A stretch of DNA of 64,000 bases from Methylorubrum populi (lineage in GTDB: Bacteria > Pseudomonadota > Alphaproteobacteria > Rhizobiales > Beijerinckiaceae), in contig DYYG01000008.1 in the NCBI GenBank assembly GCA_020741775.1, positions 1-64,000 of the forward strand. Direction: 5' to 3'. Both the position numbers and the translations under genes were made by a program. The notes under the pieces were generated by a model. That model saw nothing but the letters and a program-made list of their open reading frames with translations, made no database searches and had not been told where the DNA came from. Positions 45,175 through 53,637 of the stretch are shown piece after piece (positions within the stretch are counted from its first letter, which is position 1; each line of letters opens with the position of its first letter).

Positions 45175-47402
45175 CAGAACCGCACCGAGAGCGTGCCGGT
45201 GAAGCGGCGCGGCGCGCCGGGATAGACCCGAAAGCGGTTGAGGGAGCTTTCGTAATATTCGCTGTCGAAGATGTTCTCGACGTTGAGCGAGAAGCGGAAG
45301 TTCTCGTAGCGGTAATAGGCCAGGGCATCGACGGCGATGTAGGCCGGCAGGGTGAAGCTGTTGACGGCATCCGCCGCCCGCTCGCCGACGCCGCGCACGC
45401 CGCCGCCGAGCCCGAGGCCCTTCCAGGGGCCGCCCTGCACCTCGTGGACCGCGAGCAGGCTGCCGGAATGGCGCGGCACGTTGATGAGCGGCGTGCCCGG
45501 ACGCAGGGTCGGATCCTCGGTCACCACCGCGTCGGCATAGACATAGCCCGCCAGGAGCTTGATCTCCGGCGTGATCTGGCCGGCGGCGGTCAGTTCGAAG
45601 CCCTGGCTGCGCACGCCGCCCACGGCCACGGAGAAGCCGCTGCCAGTGGCTTCCGGGGCCAGCACGTTCTGCCGGTCGACCCGGAAGGCCGCCGCCGTCA
45701 GGGACAGCGCGCCGCCATAGAGGTCGATCTTGGCGCCGACCTCGTAGCCGAGGCCGGTTTCCGGGGCGAAGGGGCCGGAACGCGACGAGGCCGCCGCGTC
45801 GGGGCCGATATTCGGCCGGAAGCTGGTGCCGACATTGGTGTAGAGGGCGAGTTCCGGCAGCGGCTGATAGACGAGGCCGGCGCGCGGCGTGGCGGCGAAA
45901 TAGCTCTGGTCGACTTGGCTGCGCGGAATCCGCTCGCGGAAGGATTGCTCGAAGAAGTCGAAGCGGACGCCGAGCAGGGCCTTCCATTCCGGGCTCAGGG
46001 TCAGCTGGTCCTGCGCGTAGAGGGCGGTGTTGGTGACCCGCTCCAGATTGTTGCGGAACCGGTCGATCGGCGGCAGCGGCTGACCGTAGCGCGGATTGTA
46101 GATGTCGATGGCGTAGGTGGGCCCCGGCCCGATCGACGAGCGATTGTAGACGGTCCGGCTGTCGGTGCTCTCCCGCTCGAAGCCGAGCAGCATCGTATGG
46201 CCGATCCCGGCGGTGTCGAAGCGGCCGACGACTTCCGCCTGTCCGATCGCCGTATCCCAACGATAGTCGCGGACGTTGCGGTCGCGCGAAACCGTGCGGT
46301 TATCGGCTTCGAGACGGCGGATCTCGGCGGATTCGCCCTCCAGCGTGCCGGTGTTGAAATGGGTGGCGAGCCGCATCTGCCAATCGGCGTTGAAGCGGTG
46401 ATCGACCCTCACCTGCATCGTGTTGTTGGTTTGATAGGTGCTCTGGCCCGGCTCGCCGAGGAAGCGCGAGATCGGCAGCAGACCGAGCCGGCCGTTGATG
46501 GCGATGACGCCACGGTCGAACACGATGCGGTTGCGCAGGAACTCCGTCTCCACGGTGATCCGTGTATCCGGCGTGATCTGCCAGCTCAGGACGGGGGCGA
46601 CAAGCAGCCGGTCCCCGTTGACGAAATCGCGAAAGCTGTTCTGCCGGCCGGCGGCGAGATTGAAGCGGTAGGCGAGCGTGCCGTCCTCGTTCAGCGCACC
46701 GCCGGAATCGACCGTGCCGCGGAATTCCTCGAACGAGCCCCAGAGGCCGCCCATCTCGACGAAGCGCTCGGTGGTCGGCTGCTTGGTGATGATGTTGACG
46801 AGCCCGCCCGGATCGCTGCGCCCGAACAGGCCGCCGCCGGGGCCTTTCAGCACCTCGATGCGCTCGATGTTCTGGGCATCCGGCGGCGGCGGGGTGCCGC
46901 GATTCAGGGGGAAGCCGTTCTTGTACAGCTCTGAGGTGGTGACGCCGCGAATGGCGTAGCTGAACACCGACAGGCCGCCGAAATTGTTCTGCTGCGCCAC
47001 GCCCGGCGTGTAATTGAAGACGCGGTCGACGCGGGTGGCGGCGAGATCGGTGATGACCTCGCGGGAGGCCACCGTGACGACCTGCGGCACGTCGCGCTGA
47101 GGCGTGTCGGTCTTCGTGCTGCTGACCGCGCGATCCGTGCGATAACCCTGTGTCGGGCCGATCAGGCCGATGGCTCCGGCCGCCGCGTTCCGGCCGCCCG
47201 GCGCGCCGTTGCCGACGCCCTGGCCCCGGCTTTCTCCCTCGACCGCCAGTTCCTCCAGGGTCACGGATTCCTGGGCCCGCGCCTCCGGGCCCGGCAGGCC
47301 GGCGGAGAGCAAGGCTGCCAGCAGCCACTGGGGCCGGGTCGCGGTGATGCGGCCCCGCCCGGCGGCGGTGTCGAAGGCGTTCAGGCTCGTCCGGATTGTC
47401 AC
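45174..47402 (-). CDS. TonB-dependent receptor under cobalamin-riboswitch control
   Basis: A 742-residue outer-membrane receptor. From the GTG at 47402 it has a signal segment (PQWLLAALLSAGLPGPEARA), a plug domain (DVPQVVTVASREVITDLAAT, YAIRGVTTSELYKNGFPLNR, IERIEVLKGPGGGLFGRSDP) and a barrel ending YPGAPRRFTGTLSVRF. The motifs resemble FhuE/FpvA-type siderophore receptors, so annotation pipelines would call it a siderophore receptor. A cobalamin riboswitch lies 113 bases upstream, which argues it imports cobalamin or another corrinoid. An upstream in-frame ATG at 47486 would run into the riboswitch expression platform and is rejected. Confidence 0.9.
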   Translation of the reverse strand: MTIRTSLNAFDTAAGRGRITATRPQWLLAALLSAGLPGPEARAQESVTLEELAVEGESRGQGVGNGAPGGRNAAAGAIGLIGPTQGYRTDRAVSSTKTDTPQRDVPQVVTVASREVITDLAATRVDRVFNYTPGVAQQNNFGGLSVFSYAIRGVTTSELYKNGFPLNRGTPPPPDAQNIERIEVLKGPGGGLFGRSDPGGLVNIITKQPTTERFVEMGGLWGSFEEFRGTVDSGGALNEDGTLAYRFNLAAGRQNSFRDFVNGDRLLVAPVLSWQITPDTRITVETEFLRNRIVFDRGVIAINGRLGLLPISRFLGEPGQSTYQTNNTMQVRVDHRFNADWQMRLATHFNTGTLEGESAEIRRLEADNRTVSRDRNVRDYRWDTAIGQAEVVGRFDTAGIGHTMLLGFERESTDSRTVYNRSSIGPGPTYAIDIYNPRYGQPLPPIDRFRNNLERVTNTALYAQDQLTLSPEWKALLGVRFDFFEQSFRERIPRSQVDQSYFAATPRAGLVYQPLPELALYTNVGTSFRPNIGPDAAASSRSGPFAPETGLGYEVGAKIDLYGGALSLTAAAFRVDRQNVLAPEATGSGFSVAVGGVRSQGFELTAAGQITPEIKLLAGYVYADAVVTEDPTLRPGTPLINVPRHSGSLLAVHEVQGGPWKGLGLGGGVRGVGERAADAVNSFTLPAYIAVDALAYYRYENFRFSLNVENIFDSEYYESSLNRFRVYPGAPRRFTGTLSVRF

Positions 47403-47514
47403 AGGGCGCGCTCGGGGCTTTGGGCGGAGCGATCGAGCGGAGGCCGACCGACGACGCGCGTGGGGAAACGCACGCCGTTCAGGCACACCGCCGGGACACC
47501 CCGCCCGGGGACAT

Positions 47515-47696
47515 CGTCGTGCCGAGGCAGGTCTCCTGGCTCACGGGTCAGCGCCCCCGCCCGGCCTTCCCGGTGCGGAGCACCAGTGACCTCTCGCGGC
47601 GGGGGCTCGCCGCTCACAGTTGCGGGGGCAGCTCCGACATCGGGCGAACCGACCGGATTCCCTCTTAGCCCACGGGGAAGAGTCCGCAGGAACCTT
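47515..47696 (-). ncRNA. cobalamin (AdoCbl) riboswitch
   Basis: Read on the minus strand this region has the full order of the cobalamin aptamer: GGGAATCCGG, then GCTGCCCCCGCAACTGTGAG, GTCACTGG, CCGGGAAGGC, and the B12 box AGCCAGGAGACCTGCC (plus-strand 47526-47541). It sits 113 bases upstream of the TonB receptor start at 47402. Cobalamin binding is expected to repress the receptor and the coupled DUF1624 gene. Boundaries are approximate. Confidence 0.95.
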
Positions 47697-47736
47697 GGCC
47701 GGACGACCTTTGCTGCGATGCGGCGCAGGGTCAACC

Positions 47737-48074
47737 GGCCGAGCGATGAAATGTAACAACATCACACAGTTTGTGGCCGACGGAACACAGGCAGGCCCCA
47801 TGGGACCGCGCACTCGCAACCATGACCGACGTGTCCCGCTCGCCGTGCCGCCCATGGGCAGGGACCCTCGCCGGCCATCGTCAAGCTTGATCGCAGAATG
47901 TGCCCGAGCCGGCGTGCGATTTAGGCAAGATTAACCAAGATCCCGTTCAATGACGAAGGCTTAAGGTTGATCATTTCCTAAACGGCTGAGCCATCCTAAG
48001 CGTCATTCCGGCACATTCATGCTTGGAATGACGACGGAGGCCGTGCGGGATCCGCGTTGTCGAGTACCGCCCGC
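47737..48074. other. intergenic region between divergent genes
   Basis: Contains the probable promoters of the riboswitch transcript and of the second Tlde1-like gene. AT-rich stretches occur near 47745-47775 and 47920-47990. I found no gene, repeat or RNA in it. Confidence 0.4.
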
Positions 48075-49250
48075 ATGGACATCGCCGAGCTCGTTCAAGG
48101 CCGTCACGCCCGGCCCGTCCGCCGCCGTCGGCACCGGCCGCCGGTCGCGGCCCTCGCGCTCACCGCCCTCGGCGGTTTGGCGCTTGCCGGCCTGCTGCGA
48201 CAGCCCGATTCCGCCACCTTCCCGGCCCCCTCCCCCGCCCCTGACGCGATCCAGACCTTGGACAGCGCCGACAGGGCGGAGACCGGGCCGACCGCGCCCG
48301 GCGCGCTGGCCTGGATGCTCGAACCCGCCCCCGTCCTCGACGGCGCCCAGGGCTTCGTCCGGAAGACGCCCGTGGCTTCGACCTTCCGGGCGCCGCCGGC
48401 AGCCGAACCCGTGGCCACCCTGGCCGCCCTCCCGGAGGAGAACGCTGCCGCCGCCGACGCACCGGCCATGACGCCGCGTCCGGCGCCGCCGGCGGCCCGC
48501 ATCGCCCTCACCGTACCGCTCCCGGTGCGGCGCCCCGAGGAATTCCGCTACGAGCCGAGAACGCAGACCGCGCAGGCCAGCCGAGCCGCCACGGCGCGGA
48601 TCGCCACCGCGTCCACGGCACGGGCTTCGCGGGAGCCGACCCGCAACGTGTTCAGCGCCGCAGTGACCGACAACCGCTCGTTCTTCGAGAAGATGTTCGA
48701 TCTGCCGGCCTCCCCGTCGTCCTCGGAGCCGGCGATGGCCTATGCCGGGCTCGACAGCGGCGCGGTCGATTCGGCCGCCCGGCGGCGGATCGTTCCGGGT
48801 CCGGTGTCCGAACCGGGCGTCGCCGTCTACGACATCAGCGCCGCGACGGTGACTCTGCCCAACGGCGAGGTGCTGGAAGCCCATTCCGGCCTCGGCGCCG
48901 CCCAGGACAACCCGGATTACGTCCATGTGCGGATGCGCGGCGCCACCCCTCCGGGCGTCTACGACCTGAGGGAGCGCGAGGCCCTGTTCCACGGGGTGCG
49001 GGCCATCCGCCTCACTCCGGTGGGCGGGTCGGCGGCGATCCATGGCCGCGACGGCATCCTGGCCCATACCTACATGCTGGGCCCGAGCGGCGCCTCGAAC
49101 GGATGCGTCGTGTTCAGGAACTACACCCGCTTCCTCCAGGCCTATCTCAGCGGCCAGGTTCGGCGCCTGGTCGTGGTGCCCGGCACCGCCCCCGGCGTCT
49201 TCGCCAACCGGCGCAACGCCACGCCGCGCCGGTCGGCCTCGGCGGAGTAA
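48075..49250 (+). CDS. Tlde1/DUF2778 L,D-transpeptidase-like protein, copy 2
   Basis: A 391-residue paralogue of the protein at 36079-37149. It has a basic N-terminus and a membrane segment (VAALALTALGGLALAGLL), a long Pro/Ala-rich linker, and a C-terminal Tlde1 domain with HSGLGAAQDNPDYVHVRMRG, TPPGVYDLREREALFHGVRA and HTYMLGPSGASNGCVVFRNY, where the catalytic-type cysteine is Cys344. Both copies share the VPLPVRRPxE linker motif and an FFEK(L/M) motif before the domain. I chose ATG 48075; a TTG at 48057 is possible. It probably acts on peptidoglycan in the periplasm. Confidence 0.85.
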   Translation: MDIAELVQGRHARPVRRRRHRPPVAALALTALGGLALAGLLRQPDSATFPAPSPAPDAIQTLDSADRAETGPTAPGALAWMLEPAPVLDGAQGFVRKTPVASTFRAPPAAEPVATLAALPEENAAAADAPAMTPRPAPPAARIALTVPLPVRRPEEFRYEPRTQTAQASRAATARIATASTARASREPTRNVFSAAVTDNRSFFEKMFDLPASPSSSEPAMAYAGLDSGAVDSAARRRIVPGPVSEPGVAVYDISAATVTLPNGEVLEAHSGLGAAQDNPDYVHVRMRGATPPGVYDLREREALFHGVRAIRLTPVGGSAAIHGRDGILAHTYMLGPSGASNGCVVFRNYTRFLQAYLSGQVRRLVVVPGTAPGVFANRRNATPRRSASAE

Positions 49251-49270
49251 CGCCGCCCGCCCCGCCTTCC

Positions 49271-49639
49271 TCAGCCTTTGGCGGCCGGCTTGATCTTGAG
49301 CTGGTCGACCGCCCAGAGCCAGGTCCCGTCCGCCTGACGGCGCGCCGCCTCGACCGAGAACGCGCCGTTGGGCAGCCGCGCGAAGGTGAGCGCGAGATCG
49401 CCGTTGCGGATCGCCGGCAGGGTCTCCGGCTCGGGGAAATCCGACTTGCGGGCCAGCAGGTCGGTGTAGAAGCGGCGGATCTCGTCATGGCCGGATGCCA
49501 CGACCTCACCCACCGCGAGGGTCGCCCCGGCTTCGTAGAGGGCCACCAGCCCCTCGGCGTCGCCGGCATTGGCCCGCGCGTGGAAGAGGCGGGCCAGATC
49601 TTCCGGCTCCCGCGCCACGTCCCGTTGCGTCTCGCCCAT
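49271..49639 (-). CDS. NTF2-like (SgcJ/EcaC, DUF4440) family protein
   Basis: A 122-residue protein with the NTF2-like cone fold pattern: DLARLFHARANAGDAEGLVA then LYEAGATLAVGEVVASGHDE and RRFYTDLLARKSDF, ending WLWAVDQLKIKP. It is a stand-alone domain; such proteins are often steroid-isomerase-like or regulatory and no reaction can be assigned. A GGGAGGAGC ribosome binding site precedes the start. It is 28 bases downstream of the OsmC-like gene on the same strand and probably co-transcribed. Confidence 0.82.
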   Translation of the reverse strand: MGETQRDVAREPEDLARLFHARANAGDAEGLVALYEAGATLAVGEVVASGHDEIRRFYTDLLARKSDFPEPETLPAIRNGDLALTFARLPNGAFSVEAARRQADGTWLWAVDQLKIKPAAKG

Positions 49640-49667
49640 CGTTTGCTCCTCCCGATTCCCGTTTGGT

Positions 49668-50111
49668 CTATTTCAGGCGGGTGCCCCGCCCGTCCCGCAC
49701 CGCGACCGCCACCGGAATGCCGGCCTTGACGCTCTCGGAGACGGTGCAGAACCGTTCGAACTGATCGAGCACCCGGTCGAGCCGATCCATCGACTCGGCT
49801 TCGGCGCCCAGGGCGATGTCTACCTCGATGCCGACGAGGCGCAGGCGCCCCTCCCCGTTGCGGGCCACGCGCCCGATCGCCTCGGCGCTCACTCCCCCGC
49901 CCTCCTGCCGGTACTTGCCCAGCGCGAAGGCAAGGCTGGCGCACAGGCAGTTGCTGACGGCGGCGATCAGCACCTGCTCCGGCGAGGGCCCGGTCTCGCC
50001 GCCGATCGGCTCGGGCTCGTCCGTCAGCAGCGGAACGAAGCTCTCGCCGAAATCGATCCGGAAGGCGTAGGCCTCGACCTGCCGGATCCGGATGCTGTGC
50101 TTGTCCGACAT
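49668..50111 (-). CDS. OsmC family protein
   Basis: A 147-residue OsmC/Ohr-type protein, a family that reduces organic hydroperoxides with a pair of cysteines. The first cysteine region is AAVSNCLCASLAFALGKY and the second is FERFCTVSESVKAGIPV. GGETGPSPEQVLIAAV is the family's conserved lead-in. The ATG is preceded by GGGGGAGGAGG. It is divergent from the oxalate-region genes, and the palindromic operator at 50193-50206 lies 82 bases from its start. Confidence 0.88.
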   Translation of the reverse strand: MSDKHSIRIRQVEAYAFRIDFGESFVPLLTDEPEPIGGETGPSPEQVLIAAVSNCLCASLAFALGKYRQEGGGVSAEAIGRVARNGEGRLRLVGIEVDIALGAEAESMDRLDRVLDQFERFCTVSESVKAGIPVAVAVRDGRGTRLK

Positions 50112-50175
50112 TGCGGGCCTCCTCCCCCTGCCTCAACCGCCGACAGGCAATCCCGTTCGGGTTGCACGGCGTGCC

Positions 50176-50206
50176 TTGACCTATAATTCGTGTCTGGTAT
50201 ACCAGA
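50176..50206 (+). promoter_or_regulatory. oxalate-locus operator 1 with overlapping promoter
   Basis: TCTGGTATACCAGA (50193-50206) is a perfect 14-bp palindrome. TTGACC (50176-50181) and TATACC (50198-50203) form a promoter-like pair with a 16-base spacer, so the palindrome covers the -10 element. It precedes the small ORF, PAS gene and frc. A TATAAT at 50182-50187 could be an alternative -10 element. Confidence 0.75.
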
Positions 50207-50271
50207 TGCCAATCGACGAGCCACCGGAAAGAGCGGCCTCGATCCGGGAAGCCAAGGAGGCAACGCCTGCC

Positions 50272-50361
50272 ATGACCGAACGCGGCATCCTCGACAGTTC
50301 TGCGCAGAATCCGGCCACGCGGCCGGCGACCGGGACGCCCTCGCTCCAGCCCTGCGGCTGA
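50272..50361 (+). CDS. possible small ORF (29 residues) upstream of the PAS gene
   Basis: An ATG at 50272 is preceded by AAGGAGG (50254-50260), among the strongest Shine-Dalgarno matches in the oxalate region, at an 11-base spacing. It encodes MTERGILDSSAQNPATRPAT plus nine residues and a stop. It lies between operator 1 and the PAS gene. It may be a leader peptide or a small protein; a longer in-frame start exists at 50206 inside the operator. No family recognised. Confidence 0.4.
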   Translation: MTERGILDSSAQNPATRPATGTPSLQPCG

Positions 50362-50387
50362 GCCGGCGAACGAGAAGGAGTCGGCAC

Positions 50388-50837
50388 ATGGCCGCCTCTC
50401 ACAATTTCGATCTGACCGGGCTCGTCGCGGCAATCGGCGACGCCGTGGTGATCTCCGACGCGGACGGACGGATCGTCGTCTGGAATCCAGCGGCGGAACG
50501 GATTTTCGGCTTCACGCAGGCCGAGGCGCTCGGTGAGAGCCTCGACCTCATCACCCCGGAGCGTCACCGTCGGCGCCACTGGGATGGGTACGCCAAGACC
50601 ATGCGCACGGGGGAGACCCGCTACGGGACCACCCTGCTCAAGGTGCCGGCCCTGCACAAGGACGGCCGGTCCCTCTCCATCGCCTTCACCGTCGCGCTGC
50701 TGCACGACGCGGAAGGAGCCGTCACCGGCATCGCCGCGGTGATCCGCGACGAGACCGAACGCTTCCAAGAGGAGCGCGCCCTGCGCCGCCGCGTGGCGGA
50801 GCTGGAAGAAGCCCTGGGCACCCTCGTCTGCGCCTGA
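50388..50837 (+). CDS. PAS domain protein
   Basis: A 149-residue protein consisting almost entirely of one PAS domain: LVAAIGDAVVISDADGRIVV then WNPAAERIFGFTQAEALGES, followed by TTLLKVPALHKDGRSLSIAF and the PAC-like IAAVIRDETERFQEERALRR. It ends in a short coiled coil (RRRVAELEEALGTL). There is no histidine kinase, GGDEF or helix-turn-helix output. A ribosome binding site GAGAAGGAG precedes ATG 50388. It lies between operator 1 and frc in the same direction, so it is probably oxalate-induced. The ligand is unknown. Confidence 0.88.
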   Translation: MAASHNFDLTGLVAAIGDAVVISDADGRIVVWNPAAERIFGFTQAEALGESLDLITPERHRRRHWDGYAKTMRTGETRYGTTLLKVPALHKDGRSLSIAFTVALLHDAEGAVTGIAAVIRDETERFQEERALRRRVAELEEALGTLVCA

Positions 50838-50868
50838 CGGCGACGCCCAGGACACCGTTATTTTTCAG

Positions 50869-50893
50869 GAAATATTACCGAGACCGATATTTC
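50869..50893. promoter_or_regulatory. inverted repeat upstream of frc
   Basis: GAAATAT (50869-50875) and ATATTTC (50887-50893) are a perfect inverted pair with an 11-base spacer, 56 bases before the frc start. This differs from the TGGTATACCA palindrome and may be the site of a second regulator. Confidence 0.45.
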
Positions 50894-50948
50894 AGCCCTT
50901 TCAAGCAACGACGACCTGAAACGAAGTCAAAATAGGGAGAAAGCCGAG

Positions 50949-52199
50949 ATGACCCAGCCGCTCGAAGGGATCAAGATCATCGATTTCACCCACGTCCAGG
51001 CGGGTCCTGCCTGCACCCAGCTGCTCGCGTGGTTCGGGGCGGACGTGATCAAGGTCGAGCGTCCGGGCGCCGGCGACGTGACGCGCAATCAGCTGCGCCA
51101 TGTCGAGGATGCGGACGCCCTCTACTTCACGATGCTGAATTCCAACAAGCGTTCGCTCACCCTGGACACCAAGACCCCGCAGGGCAAGGAAGTCCTCGAG
51201 AAGCTGATCGCCGAATCCGACGTGATGGTCGAGAATTTCGGCCCCGGCGCCCTCGACCGCATGGGCTTCACCTGGGCCCGCATCCAGGAGCTGAACCCGG
51301 GCATGATCCTCGCCTCGGTGAAGGGCTTCTCCGACGGCCACCATTACGAGGACCTGAAGGTCTACGAGAACGTGGCGCAGTGCGCCGGTGGCGCCGCCTC
51401 TACCACCGGCTTCTGGGACGGCCCCCCCACCGTGTCGGCCGCCGCGCTCGGCGATTCCAACACCGGCATGCACCTGGCCATCGGCATCCTCACGGCGCTC
51501 CATGCCAAGAACAAGACCGGCAAGGGCCAGAAGGTCGCCGTGTCGATGCAGGATTCGGTGATCAACCTCTGCCGCGTGAAGCTGCGTGACCAGCAGCGCC
51601 TCGACGCCATCGGCTACCTCGAAGAGTACCCGCAATACCCGCACGGCGAGTTCTCGGACGTGGTGCCGCGCGGCGGCAACGCGGGCGGCGGCGGCCAGCC
51701 GGGCTGGGTGCTGAAGTGCAAGGGCTGGCAGACCGACCCGAACGCTTACATCTACTTCACGATCCAGGGCCATGCCTGGGCCCCGATCTGCAAGGCGCTC
51801 AACAAGCCCGAGTGGATCGAGGATCCGGCCTACAACACCCCCCGCGCCCGCCAGGACAAGATCTTCGAGATCTTCGCCTTCATCGAGGATTGGCTGGCCG
51901 ACAAGACCAAGTTCGAGGCCGTCGACATCCTGCGCAAGTTCGACATCCCGTGCTCGCCGGTGCTGTCGATGAAGGAGATCGCCGCCGATCCGTCGCTGCG
52001 CGCCAGCGGCACCATCGTCGAGGTGCCGCATCCGAAGCTCGGCTCGTACCTGACCGTCGGCAGCCCGATCAAGTTCTCGGACCTGCAGGTCGACATCAAG
52101 GCCTCGCCGCTGCTGGGCGAGCACACCGATGAGGTCCTCGCGGACCTCGGCTACTCTCCCGAGCAGATCGCCGCGATGCACGAGGCCCGCGCGGTCTGA
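50949..52199 (+). CDS. frc: formyl-CoA:oxalate CoA-transferase
   Basis: Frc transfers CoA from formyl-CoA to oxalate, giving oxalyl-CoA and formate. The 416-residue class III CoA-transferase starts [20 protein letters not shown]. It carries the catalytic aspartate in [14 protein letters not shown] at residue 169, the same position as in the Oxalobacter formigenes enzyme. The flexible glycine loop [12 protein letters not shown] and the [14 protein letters not shown] segment are also present. AGGGAGAAAG precedes the ATG. Two terminators follow. It works with Oxc at 54650-56401. Confidence 0.97.
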   Translation: MTQPLEGIKIIDFTHVQAGPACTQLLAWFGADVIKVERPGAGDVTRNQLRHVEDADALYFTMLNSNKRSLTLDTKTPQGKEVLEKLIAESDVMVENFGPGALDRMGFTWARIQELNPGMILASVKGFSDGHHYEDLKVYENVAQCAGGAASTTGFWDGPPTVSAAALGDSNTGMHLAIGILTALHAKNKTGKGQKVAVSMQDSVINLCRVKLRDQQRLDAIGYLEEYPQYPHGEFSDVVPRGGNAGGGGQPGWVLKCKGWQTDPNAYIYFTIQGHAWAPICKALNKPEWIEDPAYNTPRARQDKIFEIFAFIEDWLADKTKFEAVDILRKFDIPCSPVLSMKEIAADPSLRASGTIVEVPHPKLGSYLTVGSPIKFSDLQVDIKASPLLGEHTDEVLADLGYSPEQIAAMHEARAV

Positions 52200-52315
52200 C
52201 GGGTGATGCACGGCCTTCTCCGTCCAGGAAGGCCGTGCCGAATGGTCCGAACCGATTGGCTCTACCGATCGGCTATGACCCTCCCGGGACGGGGCACTGC
52301 CCCGGGAGCGCTTGA

Positions 52316-52339
52316 CCGGGCTTAGCGCCCGGGTTTTTT
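52316..52339 (+). terminator. intrinsic terminator 1 after frc
   Basis: CCGGGC (52316-52321) pairs with GCCCGG (52327-52332) over a 5-base loop, followed by G and TTTTTT (52334-52339). Confidence 0.85.
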
Positions 52340-52356
52340 CCTCCTCCGATAACTTG

Positions 52357-52385
52357 ACCGGACCGACCCTGTCGGTCCGGTTTTT
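52357..52385 (+). terminator. intrinsic terminator 2 after frc
   Basis: ACCGGACCGAC (52357-52367) pairs perfectly with GTCGGTCCGGT (52371-52381) over a 3-base loop, followed by TTTT. With the previous hairpin this makes a tandem terminator isolating frc from the HPP gene. Confidence 0.88.
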
Positions 52386-52458
52386 CCTTGTGTCGGCGCC
52401 CCGCGCTCTCTCCGCCTGGACGCCCCTCCCTTCGCCTCGAAGCTGCGGTGCCCTGCCG

Positions 52459-53637
52459 GTGACGCGACTGGTGACCTCTCTTCTGCGCCGCCTCCTGCCG
52501 GGGCAGGCGCCCGTCAGCCTCCGCGAGCGGGTCCGCGCCGCCAGCGGCGCCCTGGCCGGTCTCCTCGCCACCGGCCTCGTCACCCGCGCCACGGTCGGAA
52601 CGGGAGTGGAACTGCCGCTGCTGATCGCTCCCATGGGCGCCTCGGCGGTGCTGCTCTTCGCCGTGCCGTCGAGTCCGCTGGCTCAGCCCTGGTCGATCGT
52701 CGGCGGCAACCTCGTCGCCGCTCTGATCGGCGTCACCGCGGCCCTGTACATCGCCGACCCCCTCGTCGGCGCGGCGCTGGCCGGAGCCGGCGCCATCGCG
52801 CTGATGATGGCCCTGCGCTGCCTGCACCCGCCGAGCGGCGCCGTGGCGCTCACCGCCGTGCTCGGCGGCCCGGTGATCCACGACCTCGGCTATGGCTTCG
52901 TGCTGTGGCCGGTCGGCGTCAACACCGCCCTGCTCCTCGGCACGGCGATCCTGTTCAACAACCTGACCGGCCGCTCCTACCCGCATGTCGCGCAGGCCGT
53001 GCCTGTCGCCCCGGCTCCGGCGGGCCGCCTCGGCCTGACCTCGGCCGACATCGATGCCGCCCTGGAGGATTTCGATCAGGTGCTCGATATCGACCGTGGC
53101 GACCTGGAGGCGCTGCTGCAGCGCGCCCAGCTCAGCGCCCTGCTGCGCCGCTCCGGGCCGACCACCTGCGCCTCGCTCCTGACCCGCGACGTCGTCGCCA
53201 TCGCTCCCGAGGCCCCCCTGCGGGAGGCTCTGACCCTGCTGCGACGCCACCATATCAAGATGCTGCCGGTCACCGACGAGCGGGCGCGGGTTCTTGGCGT
53301 CCTGACCCAGACCGACCTGATGGACAAGGCGGAATGGGACGGGCGCGGTCCCCGTCTCGGTTTCGCCCGGCGCTGGCAGCTGACGTTGGGGCGAGGCCGC
53401 GCCCCGCATGGCTGCGCCGCCGACGTGATGACCACCGAGGTCGAGAGCCTGCGGCCCGACATGTCGCTCGCGCAGGTCGCGGCGCGCATGGCGCAGAGCG
53501 GGCACCACCACCTGCCCGTGGTCGGACCCGACGGACGCCTCGTCGGCGTCGTGTCCCAGTCCGATCTCGTGGCCGCGCTGCTGACGGAGGCTTCGGCCGA
53601 GGCCGGCAAAGACCGCCCCGCCGGCCTCGCCGCCTAG
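52459..53637 (+). CDS. HPP family membrane protein with CBS domain pair
   Basis: A 392-residue protein. The first 180 residues form an HPP integral membrane domain with about four helices (LPLLIAPMGASAVLLFAVPS, CLHPPSGAVALTAVLGGPVI containing the HPP signature). The C-terminal half has two CBS motifs (TRDVVAIAPEAPLREALTLL and VMTTEVESLRPDMSLAQVAA), which bind adenine nucleotides. HPP proteins have been linked to nitrite transport in plant plastids, but bacterial substrates are unknown. I chose GTG 52459; the open frame upstream runs through the terminators and cannot be coding. It lies between frc and oxc. Confidence 0.85.
   Translation: MTRLVTSLLRRLLPGQAPVSLRERVRAASGALAGLLATGLVTRATVGTGVELPLLIAPMGASAVLLFAVPSSPLAQPWSIVGGNLVAALIGVTAALYIADPLVGAALAGAGAIALMMALRCLHPPSGAVALTAVLGGPVIHDLGYGFVLWPVGVNTALLLGTAILFNNLTGRSYPHVAQAVPVAPAPAGRLGLTSADIDAALEDFDQVLDIDRGDLEALLQRAQLSALLRRSGPTTCASLLTRDVVAIAPEAPLREALTLLRRHHIKMLPVTDERARVLGVLTQTDLMDKAEWDGRGPRLGFARRWQLTLGRGRAPHGCAADVMTTEVESLRPDMSLAQVAARMAQSGHHHLPVVGPDGRLVGVVSQSDLVAALLTEASAEAGKDRPAGLAA

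Noticed and set aside
43984..46260. 758-codon fusion of DUF1624 with a frame opposite the receptor
   Set aside because: The upstream half is an alternate frame of the TonB receptor. The DUF1624 family N-terminus starts near 45174 with an ATGA overlap.
47399..47734. Open frames on both strands across the riboswitch
   Set aside because: The sequence is fully explained by the conserved aptamer blocks, and the encoded peptides have no similarity.
52312..52458. N-terminal extension of the HPP-CBS gene from 52312
   Set aside because: It would translate through two intrinsic terminators; GTG 52459 begins directly before the conserved domain.
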